DNA from: JBEHWX01 sp048498995
GTDB lineage: Bacteria > Bacteroidota > Ignavibacteria > OLB7
NCBI GenBank assembly: GCA_048498995.1
Contig: JBEHWX010000025.1
Location: forward strand, 1-62,136
DNA: 62,136 nucleotides
Direction: 5' to 3'
The position numbers and the translations under genes were made by a program. Numbering within the stretch: position 1 is the first letter of the stretch; each line of letters starts with the position of its first letter. Positions 1-9,040 of the stretch are shown here, piece after piece. A model generated the notes under the pieces. It was not told the origin of the DNA. It saw only the letters and a program-made list of their open reading frames with translations, and ran no database searches.

Positions 1-20
1 GGTGAGGAGCGCTCCTCACC
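1..20. repeat. Perfect 20-bp palindrome downstream of dnaA
   Basis: Positions 1-10 (GGTGAGGAGC) are the exact reverse complement of 11-20. It lies 50 bases beyond the dnaA stop codon on the minus strand, so it could be the stem of a dnaA terminator. There is no T-run visible because the window ends here. Confidence 0.35.
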
Positions 21-69
21 GGCCTCGTCGCCAGTCGACCATCCGGATCGGGTGGCCGGTTGATATCGG

Positions 70-1590
70 TTACGATTTCTCGGAGACGTTCAGCGCGCGG
101 CGCACGGCCGAGAGGGTGCGACGGGTGTGCTCGTCGGTCCCCTTCAGCGACTCGATGGTGCTGATCGAGTGCATCACGGTGGTGTGATCGCGTCCGCCGA
201 AGTGGTTGCCGATCGTCTTGAGCGACGTGTTGGTCAGCTCGCGGATCAGGAACATGGCGATCTGGCGCGCGAAGACGATCTCCTGCTTCCGGCTCTTGCC
301 GACCATGAGCGTCAGCGGCAGGTCGAGCTGCTTGCAGACCTCCTGCTGGATCTGCTCGATGGTGATCACCGGATCGGGGATCGCGGCGATGCCGCTGATC
401 ACCTCGCGGGTCAGGTCGAGCGTCAGCGAGAGGTTTCTGAGGGAGCACTCGGCCAGGAGCGAGATCAGGCATCCCTCGAGCTCGCGGACCGAGCTGGTGA
501 CGTTGCGCGCGATGTAGTCGATGACCTCGCCGGGGAGATGATACCCCTCGTCGTGGCTCATCTTCTGAAGTATCGCGATGCGGGTCTCCAGATCGGGAGG
601 CTGGATGTCGGTGGTCAGTCCCCACTGGAACCGGCTGATAAGCCGCTCGTCCACCCCGCGAAGCTGCTTCGGGGGGAGATCGCTGGTGAGGATGATCTGC
701 TTGCCGGCCTGATGGAGCGCGTTGAACGTATGGAAGAAGTTGTCCTGCGTCTTCTCCTTGTCGGCGAAGAACTGGATGTCGTCGACGATCAGCACGTCCA
801 CCGAACGGTAGTAGTTGGTGAACTCCTGCGACTTGTTGTGCTGGATGGCGTTGACGAACTCGAGCGTGAAGCGCTCGGAGCTGGTGTAGATCACCGACTT
901 GCCGCGATCGAGGATCGCGTGGCCGATCGCCTGCACAAGGTGGGTCTTGCCGAGTCCCACCCCGCCGTAGATCACCAGCGGGTTGAAGCGGGTGCCGCCG
1001 GGATTGTCGGCGACCGCCTTGGCCGCTGCGTAGGCGAGCTGGTTGGAGTCGCCGGTAATGAAGTTGTCGAACGTGAGCCGCGGATTCAGCTGCGGCTGGG
1101 CGTGCTGAACGGCCGGCTGCACGTTGGGCATGAAGCCGGGGTTGGCCGGACCGCGCAGGCGGCTGACGCCGGGGCTCGGCGCGGCGACGTTGCGCGCCGG
1201 CAGCGTGATCACGCGGGCCTCCGGCGGCTCGAGCGATTCATCGACGAGGGCATGGTAGATCAGCTGGGCGCGCTCGCCGAGCACTTGCACGATCGTCTTG
1301 CGCACCAGGCTGTAGTAGTGCTCCTCGATCCACTCGTAGAAGAACTGGCTCGGCACCTGAATGGTGAGCGTGGCATCCTCGAGGCGAATCGGCTTGGCCG
1401 GTTCGAACCAGGTCTTGTAGGCCTGATGCGCCACGTTCTCCCGGATGATCTCCAGGCACCTGGCCCAGGCGGTTTGAACGGTCATCGGCTGTTCGGCCGG
1501 ATCTCGCCGGCGATCGTCGAAGCCCGCGATGGGAGTCGCGTCGTAGTCGGCTCTGGGGAGGTATGTTGCAGTATGTTCGGGTCGTATCAT
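70..1590 (-). CDS. dnaA: Chromosomal replication initiator protein DnaA
   Basis: DnaA binds origin DnaA boxes and opens the duplex. All four domains are visible in 506 residues: an N-terminal helicase-loading domain (about 36-115), a linker rich in P, Q and N, the AAA+ ATPase with Walker A GGVGLGKTH at about 209-217 and Walker B LIVDDIQ at about 267-273, and the C-terminal helix-turn-helix with the DnaA signature GGRDHTTVMHS at about 465-475. I kept the start at 1590 because AGAGGA sits five bases upstream; an internal Met at 1485 (MTVQTAW) matches the usual DnaA start better but has no visible ribosome-binding site. The gene is divergent from rpmH, the classical origin arrangement. Confidence 0.97.
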   Translation of the reverse strand: MIRPEHTATYLPRADYDATPIAGFDDRRRDPAEQPMTVQTAWARCLEIIRENVAHQAYKTWFEPAKPIRLEDATLTIQVPSQFFYEWIEEHYYSLVRKTIVQVLGERAQLIYHALVDESLEPPEARVITLPARNVAAPSPGVSRLRGPANPGFMPNVQPAVQHAQPQLNPRLTFDNFITGDSNQLAYAAAKAVADNPGGTRFNPLVIYGGVGLGKTHLVQAIGHAILDRGKSVIYTSSERFTLEFVNAIQHNKSQEFTNYYRSVDVLIVDDIQFFADKEKTQDNFFHTFNALHQAGKQIILTSDLPPKQLRGVDERLISRFQWGLTTDIQPPDLETRIAILQKMSHDEGYHLPGEVIDYIARNVTSSVRELEGCLISLLAECSLRNLSLTLDLTREVISGIAAIPDPVITIEQIQQEVCKQLDLPLTLMVGKSRKQEIVFARQIAMFLIRELTNTSLKTIGNHFGGRDHTTVMHSISTIESLKGTDEHTRRTLSAVRRALNVSEKS

Positions 1591-1987
1591 CTACATCCTC
1601 TGATCGTATCGAATCGTCCTCGTCAGGGGCGGCTCGCGCACACGGCCGCACCGATCTGCTCCCGGCCGGGACGGCGACAACCGTAACGGATGAGAGTGTC
1701 GAATCGCATCACAGATCGAGTGCTTGAGAGGGGCTGAAGTCGGCTGAGGACAGCGAGCTGGCAGAAGGCCTGTTCGATTCGAACGCTCTGGGTAGGCATG
1801 GGCATTCGACTCGGCGATGAAGTTACGACGGGGCAAAATCGAGGTGCAACTGTTTCACAGTTTCACGCAAATAAAAAAGATTCCGCCCCCTGACGAGCGA
1901 TCCGGATTATGGAGAATCTCCCCCGTTTCCGTATCTTTGCCGATCTACATCTAAATCTCACATCCATTCATAGGGGATTGAATAGAT
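1591..1987. other. dnaA-rpmH intergenic region, possible origin region
   Basis: This 397-base spacer separates the divergent dnaA and rpmH genes, a frequent location of oriC. It contains a short A-rich stretch (about 1868-1880, CAAATAAAAAAGA) and a direct repeat GTTTCAC-A-GTTTCAC at about 1852-1866. I could not find a good match to the DnaA box TTATCCACA; the nearest, TTATGGAGA at about 1907, matches at six of nine positions. The origin may therefore lie elsewhere or use diverged boxes. Confidence 0.35.
1907..1939 (+). promoter_or_regulatory. Promoter of rpmH, Bacteroidota-type
   Basis: TATCTTTG at 1932-1939 is an exact match to the Bacteroidota -7 element TAnnTTTG. TTATG at 1907-1911 lies 20 bases upstream, in the place of the -33 TTTG element. 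The start codon of rpmH follows at 1988, with GGGGA as a likely ribosome-binding site. Confidence 0.6.
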
Positions 1988-2146
1988 ATGAAACGCACGT
2001 TTCAGCCCAGCCGCAGAAAGCGCCGTAACGCTCACGGATTCCGCGCCCGCATGGCCACGAAGAACGGCCGCAAGGTCCTCGCGCGCCGCCGCGCCAAGGG
2101 TCGTCATCGTCTGACGGTGAGCGACGAGCCGCGCTACGCGAGCTGA
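1988..2146 (+). CDS. rpmH: Large ribosomal subunit protein bL34
   Basis: This 52-residue protein begins MKRTFQPSRRKRRNAHGF, the diagnostic L34 sequence, and continues with the basic ARMATKNGRKVLARRRAKGR segment. It is a structural protein of the 50S subunit bound to 23S rRNA. The length is a few residues above the usual 44-47 because of the acidic tail SDEPRYAS. It is followed by rnpA, as in most bacteria, and is the first gene of the probable rpmH-rnpA-yidD-yidC transcription unit. Confidence 0.97.
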   Translation: MKRTFQPSRRKRRNAHGFRARMATKNGRKVLARRRAKGRHRLTVSDEPRYAS

Positions 2147-2422
2147 TAGCCGGTAACCGTGGCCGGTAACGGTAGCCGGTAACCGGCCGCCGGACTCATC
2201 CGGCGCTCGGATTCCCTCGGCGGCCGGATCAGTCCGGCGGCTTCGTCAATGTCGCCAATGCTCGTCGCCGGCCCGTCCGGCGACGAGCGCGGCGAAGATG
2301 GTTCTCACGAACGTTGATCCGGTGCCGATCCCGATCTCTCCCCCGAGTCTCCCGTCGAACAAGTCTCTTGTCGAGAGAGTCTCTCCCGAAGAGCTCCGGA
2401 TCCGGTCCCATGGCCCAAGCAG

Positions 2423-2863
2423 ATGAAGGCTCGACTTCCACGTCACGTCCGGATGCGAGGACGCTCCTCGTTCTCCTCGGTTTTCGATCAGGGGCATGGA
2501 GTCCGCCGCGGAGAGATCGTCGCCAAGTACACGGCACGTCGCCCCGAACCGGAGTCCGGCGAGCCCGCCCGCAACATTCAGGTGGGTTTCGTCGTCCGAC
2601 GCGGAACCGGATCGGCGGTCAGGCGCAATCGCATCCGGCGCATGCTGCGCGAGTCCTATCGGCTGGCGCGTGGAGAGTTCGAGAAGGCGCTCCCCCAATC
2701 GATCGAGCTGCGGCTCGTCCTCCTCTGGGTTGGACGTCCGGAGGCGGCGGTGAACCCCGACTTCGGTGCGATCCGTTCAGATCTCGGAGCCGCGCTCCAC
2801 AAGATCATCAGGAAGCTCCAGGCCGATGGAACGACCGACGACCGAGAACACGCCGCTCGATGA
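2423..2863 (+). CDS. rnpA: Ribonuclease P protein component
   Basis: RnpA is the protein cofactor of RNase P, which matures the 5' end of tRNAs. The 146-residue protein begins with the KARLPRHVRMRGRSSFSSVF helix and contains the RNR signature RRNRIRRMLRESYR at about 69-82. It has a 276-base spacer from rpmH. Its 3' end overlaps the start of yidD by 38 bases in another frame, suggesting coupled translation. Confidence 0.92.
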   Translation: MKARLPRHVRMRGRSSFSSVFDQGHGVRRGEIVAKYTARRPEPESGEPARNIQVGFVVRRGTGSAVRRNRIRRMLRESYRLARGEFEKALPQSIELRLVLLWVGRPEAAVNPDFGAIRSDLGAALHKIIRKLQADGTTDDREHAAR

Positions 2864-3131
2864 GCGGCAACCGCACGAGCAGCGGCAGCCCGAGCGGCAG
2901 CCCGAGCCGCCGCTGACGCCGATCCGACGACTGCTGACCGGCATGATCCGCGTCTACCAGCGCTTCATCTCTCCGCTGCTCCCGCCGAGCTGCCGTTTCC
3001 ATCCCACCTGCTCCGAATATACCCGTCAGGCGATCGCACGTTATGGCCCGATCAAAGGGATCGCCCTCGGGACGCGCCGTATCCTCCGCTGTCATCCGTT
3101 CCATCCGGGAGGCTACGACCCGGTTCCGTGA
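2826..3131 (+). CDS. yidD: Membrane protein insertion efficiency factor YidD
   Basis: YidD is a small membrane-associated protein that assists YidC. The family core is clear: RVYQRFISPLLPPSCRFHPTCSEY, then the AIARYGPIKG segment and the terminal CHPFHPGGYDPVP. I chose the ATG at 2826, which gives 101 residues; a longer frame back to 2766 is open but would lie deep within rnpA. The first 30 or so residues form an unusual hydrophilic extension rich in E, Q, P and R that is not part of the common family core. Confidence 0.9.
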   Translation: MERPTTENTPLDERQPHEQRQPERQPEPPLTPIRRLLTGMIRVYQRFISPLLPPSCRFHPTCSEYTRQAIARYGPIKGIALGTRRILRCHPFHPGGYDPVP

Positions 3132-3233
3132 TTTCGACTCCTCGGGTGGGCCCCTCACCGACCTCCGGTGCCACGCCCCCCTCCCGTTCCGACGCTCAAG
3201 TATTTCTGGTCGCCGAACCAGACCGAAGCATTT

Positions 3234-5198
3234 ATGGACAAACGTACTCTCTCCGCATTCATCCTGATCGGACTGATCATCTTCGTCTGGTCCTTCTTCC
3301 TGGCCCCGACGCCGACGACCAAGCCGGCCGGCGCCGATTCCACGGCGCATGCCCCCCAGGTGGTCGATACCTCCGGACTCCACCGGAGCGCCGTGCCACC
3401 GCCGACGGCTTCCTTCGCCGGAACGCCGTTCGCCCCGCTGGCCGCCGGCGATCAGCGCTTCATCACGATCGAGACCCCGCTGTACAAGGCGATCATCAAC
3501 ACCCGCGGCGCGCTGCTGGCCCGCTTCGAGCTGAAGAAGTACCGTACCTGGTATGGCGCCCCGGTGCAGCTGATCACCGACTCGACCGGATTCCCCGGCG
3601 AGCTCGGCCTCTCCTTCGTTACCCCCGCCGGCAAGCTGATCACGACCGACCAGCTCGTCTTCTCGAGCGATGCCCCCTCGACGATCACCGTCGGCGAGCA
3701 TGACTCGGTGGTCCTCACCGCCCGGCTGATGCTCGGCGGCCAGGCCGCCGCGGCTGACTCCGCCGCCGATTCGACCGCCACTCCGGGCTCCCCGTCGGCC
3801 ACGACGTCGGCCACGACGCCGGCCACGACGGCCGCCAAGGGGATCGAGAAGCGCTTCGTCTTCCGCGGAGACAGCTACGGTGTCGGGCTCGATGTCGCCA
3901 TGCAGAACATGGCCGACGAAATCGGCCGCGGCAGCTACAGCATCACCTGGCGCCGGGGACTGAAGTATCAGGAGCACAACTCGGTCGACGAGTCGCAGAA
4001 GGCCAAGGCGCTCGTGGCCGCCAACGGCGAGATCACCGATGTCGACAACAACTCGATCGGCACCTCGAAGAAGGAGAGCTTCAACGGCAACGTCGACTGG
4101 GTCGGCGTGAAGTCGAAGTACTTCGGCGCGGCGCTGATTCCGTCGAAGACGATCGCCGGCGGCAGCGTGGCGGTGGTCGGCACGGCGGCGGCGGCCGACT
4201 CCAGCGGGCATGTCGAGAGCTACGACATCACGGTGAACGTTCCGTACAAGTCGCCGAGCGAGAGCCGGCACTTCACGGTCTTCCTCGGCCCGCTCGAGTA
4301 CGATATCGCCAGCCACTTCGGCCTGACGGCGATGCTCGACTTCGGCGCCCGCTTCGTGGTGCGTCCGATCGGCGAGTTCTTCATGCTTCCCTTCTTCCGG
4401 CTGCTCCACACCTTCATCGGCAACTACGGCGTGGTGATCCTGGTCTTCTCGCTGGTGATCCGCCTGCTCCTCTGGCCGCTGTCGATCCCGCAGATCAAGT
4501 CGTCGCGCAAGATGCAGCTGCTGCAGCCGAAGATCGCCGAGATCCGCGAGCGCAACGCCGACGATCAGCAGGCGCAGCAGATGGAGACGATGAAGCTCTA
4601 CCGCGAGTACGGCGTCAACCCGGTCGGCGGGTGTCTGCCGCTGGTGCTTCAGCTACCGATCCTCTACGCGCTCTGGGGAACGCTCTCCTCGGCGATCGAG
4701 CTGCGTCAGGCGAACTTCGCGTTCTGGATCCACGACCTGTCGATCCCGGACGTGGTGTTCAACCTTCCGTTCTCGCTTCCGCTGCTCGGCAACCAGCTCA
4801 GCGGCCTGGCCCTGATCATGGGGGCCACGCTCCTGGTGCAGCAGCAGATGATGGTCACCGACCCGAAGCAGAAGGCGATGGTCTACCTGATGCCGATCCT
4901 GCTGACGCTGATGTTCAACCACTTCCCGTCCGGTCTGAACCTCTACTATCTCACCTTCAACCTCCTGTCGATCGGCCAACAGGTCTACATGACCAAGTTC
5001 GCCAAGAGCAAACTGACGCTGGAGGACATGCGCACGGAGGCCTCGAAGAAGAAGAAGGGATGGCTGTCGCAGAAGATGGAGGAAGCGCAGAAGATGGCCG
5101 AGATGCAGGGAAAGGGGATGCCGGGACAGGGTCAGGGAAAGGGGCGCGCCGTGGACGGACGCACGCCGGTGGAGCCGCGCAAGAACAAGAAGTCGTGA
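3234..5198 (+). CDS. yidC: Membrane protein insertase YidC
   Basis: YidC inserts and folds inner-membrane proteins with or without SecYEG. The start at 3234 gives MDKRTLSAFILIGLIIFVWS, the typical N-terminal membrane anchor; the upstream in-frame ATG at 3168 would put charged residues before it. The large periplasmic domain holds a low-complexity A/S/T-rich linker (about residues 165-200). The conserved 60KD_IMP core begins near GVVILVFSLVIRLLLWPL and contains the later transmembrane helices. The tail is very basic (EASKKKKGW onward), consistent with ribosome contact. 654 residues is typical. mnmE, the common next gene, is not present. Confidence 0.95.
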   Translation: MDKRTLSAFILIGLIIFVWSFFLAPTPTTKPAGADSTAHAPQVVDTSGLHRSAVPPPTASFAGTPFAPLAAGDQRFITIETPLYKAIINTRGALLARFELKKYRTWYGAPVQLITDSTGFPGELGLSFVTPAGKLITTDQLVFSSDAPSTITVGEHDSVVLTARLMLGGQAAAADSAADSTATPGSPSATTSATTPATTAAKGIEKRFVFRGDSYGVGLDVAMQNMADEIGRGSYSITWRRGLKYQEHNSVDESQKAKALVAANGEITDVDNNSIGTSKKESFNGNVDWVGVKSKYFGAALIPSKTIAGGSVAVVGTAAAADSSGHVESYDITVNVPYKSPSESRHFTVFLGPLEYDIASHFGLTAMLDFGARFVVRPIGEFFMLPFFRLLHTFIGNYGVVILVFSLVIRLLLWPLSIPQIKSSRKMQLLQPKIAEIRERNADDQQAQQMETMKLYREYGVNPVGGCLPLVLQLPILYALWGTLSSAIELRQANFAFWIHDLSIPDVVFNLPFSLPLLGNQLSGLALIMGATLLVQQQMMVTDPKQKAMVYLMPILLTLMFNHFPSGLNLYYLTFNLLSIGQQVYMTKFAKSKLTLEDMRTEASKKKKGWLSQKMEEAQKMAEMQGKGMPGQGQGKGRAVDGRTPVEPRKNKKS

Positions 5199-5254
5199 TA
5201 CCCGCTCCGGCCGCGTGAGGCCGGAAGCGTGATCTCGTGTACCGGGCCGGGGGA

Positions 5255-5286
5255 TTTGGAAGTCATCGCGCTTTCGCTATCCTTCG
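5255..5286 (+). promoter_or_regulatory. Putative promoter of the DUF4397-like lipoprotein gene
   Basis: TTTG at 5255-5258 is followed after 19 bases by TATCCTTCG (5278-5286). This is close to the Bacteroidota TTTG / TAnnTTTG pattern, with one extra base in the -7 element. The AAGGAG-containing ribosome-binding site and the ATG at 5326 follow. Confidence 0.4.
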
Positions 5287-5325
5287 GCCCGGACCGTTCG
5301 ACACGATTCCAAGGAGAATCATTCC

Positions 5326-6924
5326 ATGCATCGAACCCACGCACAACGACTCATGCGTCTGGTCACGCCGCTTCTGCTGGCCGTGGTCGCGTTGATCAAC
5401 GCCGGCTGCACGCCGGAGGATCCGTTCGTGACCACCGACTGCGCGAGGATCGAACAGCACAAGGGCGCGTTCCTGCGCGTGATCCACGTTGCCCCCGATG
5501 GCCCCGGCGTCTACATCTACGTGGGGGGAACCCAGGCCCTGGCCGGCCTCCAGGAGTTTCTCTCCTTCCAGCAGGGAGACAACGAGGGGAAGTACTATCC
5601 GGTCGACGGCGGCACGCAGAAGATCAGCTTCCGGACCGGGAGCACGAGCCTGGCCGACACGACCGCGAGCCTCGCCAGCCGCGGATACTACACCGCCTAC
5701 TTCTACGGAAGCCCCGGCAACTATCACGTGCTGCTGACCAGCGACGACGTCGCCAACGCACCGGATCTCTCTCATTCCCGCTATCGGATCGTACATCTGT
5801 CGCCAGATGCCGGCACGGTGAACATCGAGCAGTATGCCGGCTCCAATTCCGTCACCGTGGCGCAGGGCCTCACCTACGGCCACGCGTCGGACTACTACAC
5901 CACCGAGACCTTTCCGCTCGGCGCCGGCCCGGGACTCCGCGTGAAGAACGCCTCCAACGGATCGGATCTCTACTCGCTCCCGGAGAAGTACATCAACTTC
6001 CCCGGCACGGCGATCCTCACGGTGATCATGACCGGCAAGCTCACGCCAAGCTACGGCGAGCCCTTCATCTTCTTCTCGGCGATGCAGGAGAACTCCCTCA
6101 GCGGCAACAACTGCCTCTACGGCATCCCGCCGCTGCGGATCGAGTTCGGCGCGCTGCGCGCCGTGAACCTGATGCCCACCGGACCGGTCGGCGCGGGGCC
6201 CGACTTCTTCCGGCTCGACTTCTCGATCTACGACCCGAACCGGGGCTCGGTCTACTCCCGCAACGATTACTTCCGCCGCGAGCTGACGTTGAGCCACCGG
6301 CAGGTCCTCGAGGTCTACAGCTTCGAGCATCGCGATATCCAGCCCTACTTCCTGGTGAGCACCTTCGGCAGGAGCAGCTTCCCCTACCGCGTCGAAAAGC
6401 ACGGCACCTATCCGCTCAACAGCGACGACTTCTACCATGGCTGGCAGCAGCCGGTCGCCAGCGGAACCGACCACGGCGGCATTCCGCTGAAGGTGCTCGG
6501 CGGTCAGCGCTTCACCCTCGTCGCCTACGGTCCGTTCGACCCCGCCAGCGGCCGCTCGATCCCGCTGAGGGACGATGATCCGGTGAGCCCCGGCAAGGCG
6601 ACCATCCGGTTCTTCCATGGCGCGTACGATTTCGGGAGCACGCTCCTCCAGGGGAAACGGCTCCGTCTCCGCCTGAAAGGCTCCGAGGTCACCAGCCCCG
6701 CGCTCGGCTACGGCGACACGGCCAGCGGAGCGGCCGGCACCTTCATGGTCGATCCCGGCTCGGAGCTGCCGTTCCAGGTGATCGACGAGACCGGCACCGT
6801 GGTGCACGAGCAGACCCTCTCGATCCCGAACGGGAATCTCGCCTACACGGTCTTCCTCTTCCCCGGCGCCGACGGCAACAAGCTGATGCTGAAGGCCGCG
6901 AGCGAGGCGTTCGACGTCAGGTAA
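5326..6924 (+). CDS. DUF4397-like lipoprotein
   Basis: The 532-residue product starts with a signal peptide ending in a lipobox (LINAGC, Cys at about residue 27), so it should be a lipid-anchored envelope protein. Two or more segments resemble DUF4397 domains: RVIHVAPDGPGVYIYVGG at about 47-64, YRIVHLSPDAGTVNIEQYAG at about 155-174, and a weaker ALRAVNLMP near 280. Such beta-rich domains occur in cell-surface proteins of unknown function. The ribosome-binding site AAGGAG lies upstream of the ATG at 5326. It has its own promoter-like element and terminator hairpin, so it is probably a single-gene unit. Confidence 0.75.
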   Translation: MHRTHAQRLMRLVTPLLLAVVALINAGCTPEDPFVTTDCARIEQHKGAFLRVIHVAPDGPGVYIYVGGTQALAGLQEFLSFQQGDNEGKYYPVDGGTQKISFRTGSTSLADTTASLASRGYYTAYFYGSPGNYHVLLTSDDVANAPDLSHSRYRIVHLSPDAGTVNIEQYAGSNSVTVAQGLTYGHASDYYTTETFPLGAGPGLRVKNASNGSDLYSLPEKYINFPGTAILTVIMTGKLTPSYGEPFIFFSAMQENSLSGNNCLYGIPPLRIEFGALRAVNLMPTGPVGAGPDFFRLDFSIYDPNRGSVYSRNDYFRRELTLSHRQVLEVYSFEHRDIQPYFLVSTFGRSSFPYRVEKHGTYPLNSDDFYHGWQQPVASGTDHGGIPLKVLGGQRFTLVAYGPFDPASGRSIPLRDDDPVSPGKATIRFFHGAYDFGSTLLQGKRLRLRLKGSEVTSPALGYGDTASGAAGTFMVDPGSELPFQVIDETGTVVHEQTLSIPNGNLAYTVFLFPGADGNKLMLKAASEAFDVR

Positions 6925-6976
6925 CGCCCACGCGGCGGTGACGGACAATCGATCGGGCACCTGCCTGGCTTACATG

Positions 6977-7007
6977 GGGGCCGGCCGCGAGAAGCGGCCG
7001 GCCCCTT
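6977..7007 (+). terminator. Hairpin terminator after the lipoprotein gene
   Basis: A perfect 12-bp inverted repeat (GGGGCCGGCCGC, 6977-6988, and its complement at 6994-7005) encloses a GAGAA loop. It is followed only by TT, so the U-tract is weak. Confidence 0.55.
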
Positions 7008-7414
7008 GAAGTTTGATCCCGCCTTGCTACATTCCCACCCGAGCAGCGGGAGTACCAGCGTCCAGCCCCGAGGCTCTACGATCGTAGATCGACATGGCTC
7101 ACCCCTCTTCCCCTATCTCTTCGCGTGCGCGCCATGCGGAACCGATATCCGTGTGATGAATCCAATCCCCCGCCCCCACCGTAATGGTGGTGCCGTCCGG
7201 AGGGACATTACACCGTTTCACAGATGTACTGTTGGAATGATCGCCGGCTGCTTGATATGTTCGCACTGCCTGGTCGCAATGTGACCGGCGAGTCACCTAA
7301 CCGACCCATGAGTCCGAAAGGGCGCGAGGGGAAGTGGTGCGAAATTGGCCGGGTGGTCGACACCTGACGTGTCGCCGCTCCCCGTCGCGGGTGTAAGCCC
7401 CGTCGGATCGAAAC
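7008..7414. other. Gene-free stretch upstream of asd
   Basis: Apart from the hairpin at 6977-7007, this interval shows no convincing reading frame, RNA gene or riboswitch. TACATTCCC at about 7027 weakly resembles a -7 element but is far from asd. Confidence 0.3.
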
Positions 7415-7444
7415 GTGAACAATCAAGCAAACGCACTCATCGAC

Positions 7445-8437
7445 ATGGATCTGAATGTTGCAGTCGTCGGCGCCACCGGTCTGGTCGGACGCACGATGCT
7501 CGCGGTTCTGGAAGAACGGGGTTTCCCGATCGCCTCCCTTCGCCTGCTCGCCTCCAAGGCGTCTGCGGGGAAACGGATCCGCGTCGGCAGCAAAAGCCAT
7601 GTGGTGCAGGAGCTGACCCCGGAATCGTTCGATGGCGTGCATGTTGCGCTCTTTTCGGCCGGTGGTGATGTCAGCAGGCGGTTCGCGCCGATCGCGGCCG
7701 AGCGCGGCGCCGTGGCGATCGACAACTCGAGCGCGTGGCGGATGGATCGCTCGGTTCCGCTGGTGGTCCCGGAAGTCAACCCCGAGGCGGCCTTCAAGCA
7801 CAAGGGAATCATCGCGAACCCGAACTGCTCGACGATTCAGCTGGTGGTGGCCCTCAAGCCGCTGCACGACGCGTTCACGCTCAAGCGGGTGGTCGTCTCT
7901 ACCTACCAGGCGATGTCCGGCGCCGGCCAGGCCGGCGTCGACCAGTTGATGGCGGAGGTGCGGGGGAAGACTCCCGAGCGGAGAAAGTTCTCGCGCAACG
8001 CCGCGTTCAACACCCTCTTCCACTCCTTCCTCGACGGAGGGGAGTATACCGAGGAGGAACAGAAGATGATGCGCGAGACGCGGAAGATCATGGGGCTGCC
8101 GAAGCTGGCGGCAACGATGACCTGCGTCCGCGTCCCGACCATCGCGGCGCACGCCGAATCGGTCAACGCGGAGTTCGAGCGTCCCGCCTCGCCGGCACGC
8201 GTGCGCCGGGCACTGGAGCGCGCTCCGGGTGTGATCGTGATGGACGATCCGGCCTCCGACCTTTATCCGGACGTGCTGACGGCCGGAGGACGTGACGAGG
8301 TGTTCGTCGGACGCATCCGGAAAGACGACTCCCGTCCGAACACGGTGAACATGTGGGTCGTCGCGGACAACGTGCGCAAGGGTGCCGCGACCAACGCGGT
8401 GCAGATCGCGGAGCTATTGATGGACCGTTTCCGTTGA
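7445..8437 (+). CDS. asd: Aspartate-semialdehyde dehydrogenase
   Basis: Asd reduces aspartyl-4-phosphate to aspartate-4-semialdehyde with NADPH, the branch point to lysine, diaminopimelate, threonine and methionine. The NADP motif VVGATGLVG is at residues 7-15, the catalytic Cys lies in NPNCSTIQ (Cys128), and the acid/base His in IAAHAES (about 236). I chose ATG 7445, which puts the Rossmann fold at the N-terminus as in the family; an in-frame GTG at 7415 would add ten residues and cannot be excluded. 330 residues is usual. It stands alone between two long spacers. Confidence 0.93.
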   Translation: MDLNVAVVGATGLVGRTMLAVLEERGFPIASLRLLASKASAGKRIRVGSKSHVVQELTPESFDGVHVALFSAGGDVSRRFAPIAAERGAVAIDNSSAWRMDRSVPLVVPEVNPEAAFKHKGIIANPNCSTIQLVVALKPLHDAFTLKRVVVSTYQAMSGAGQAGVDQLMAEVRGKTPERRKFSRNAAFNTLFHSFLDGGEYTEEEQKMMRETRKIMGLPKLAATMTCVRVPTIAAHAESVNAEFERPASPARVRRALERAPGVIVMDDPASDLYPDVLTAGGRDEVFVGRIRKDDSRPNTVNMWVVADNVRKGAATNAVQIAELLMDRFR

Positions 8438-9040
8438 CGTCGCGCATGGCGAGCACGGAGGAGATCCGATCCGGCCATGGCCGTCGACTCGGGCGTCGTT
8501 ATCGACATTCGAGGTGACGGCCGGAAGCGAACACCGCCGGGGATCACGGTGCATCGATCGTCGAGGAGATGGGGGCTTTACCTCCATTTAACTCGGTCAT
8601 GTATACAATGCGGAGTAAGTTGAGATCGTGAAATTCGACCAACGAACGCCGTGGGATGTCGTAACGACGCCCCGGTTGCGAGCGCGGAATTCCGCGCCGA
8701 TGCTCTGTCTCGATCGAATGCCGGCATGTCGGTACGCGCCGGATATATCCTTTCTCACATTCACCGCCGACGGGAATTCCGGTCGATGCGACGAGTCCGT
8801 CTCGACACATCCTCACTTCCCACGTCTCCGACCGTTCACGCGTACCGATGCCGGACCGCCGCGCGTTGTTGCACCGCGGCCGAACCGCGTCATTCGATAA
8901 ATGCCGCTCCCTCGGGCGGCTGCACCCTCGGGCGTTCGACTTGTTTGGTTATGATGTCGGTGTAACTTGATCCGGGCTCGACTCCACGGGATTGGTCCCC
9001 CGTGGCGGAATCCGGACGTGAATTCGAGGCTCGATGCTCT
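8438..9040. other. Long gene-free leader before the surface-sugar cluster
   Basis: These 603 bases hold only short, arginine-rich open frames without ribosome-binding sites. A TATACAAT box is present at 8602-8609. Base composition becomes visibly more AT-rich near 8580-8640 and again around 9050. A promoter for the downstream cluster probably lies here, but I cannot fix it. Confidence 0.3.

Noticed and set aside
127..1686. 519-residue open frame opposite dnaA
   Set aside because: Shadow of the well-supported dnaA gene, no recognisable domain.
8628..8965. Two overlapping open frames of about 100 residues before the sugar cluster
   Set aside because: Arginine-rich, no ribosome-binding site, no family resemblance.
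9002..9040. Start of the glycosyltransferase at 9002
   Set aside because: Adds 13 residues before the Rossmann strand and lacks a ribosome-binding site; 9041 is better.
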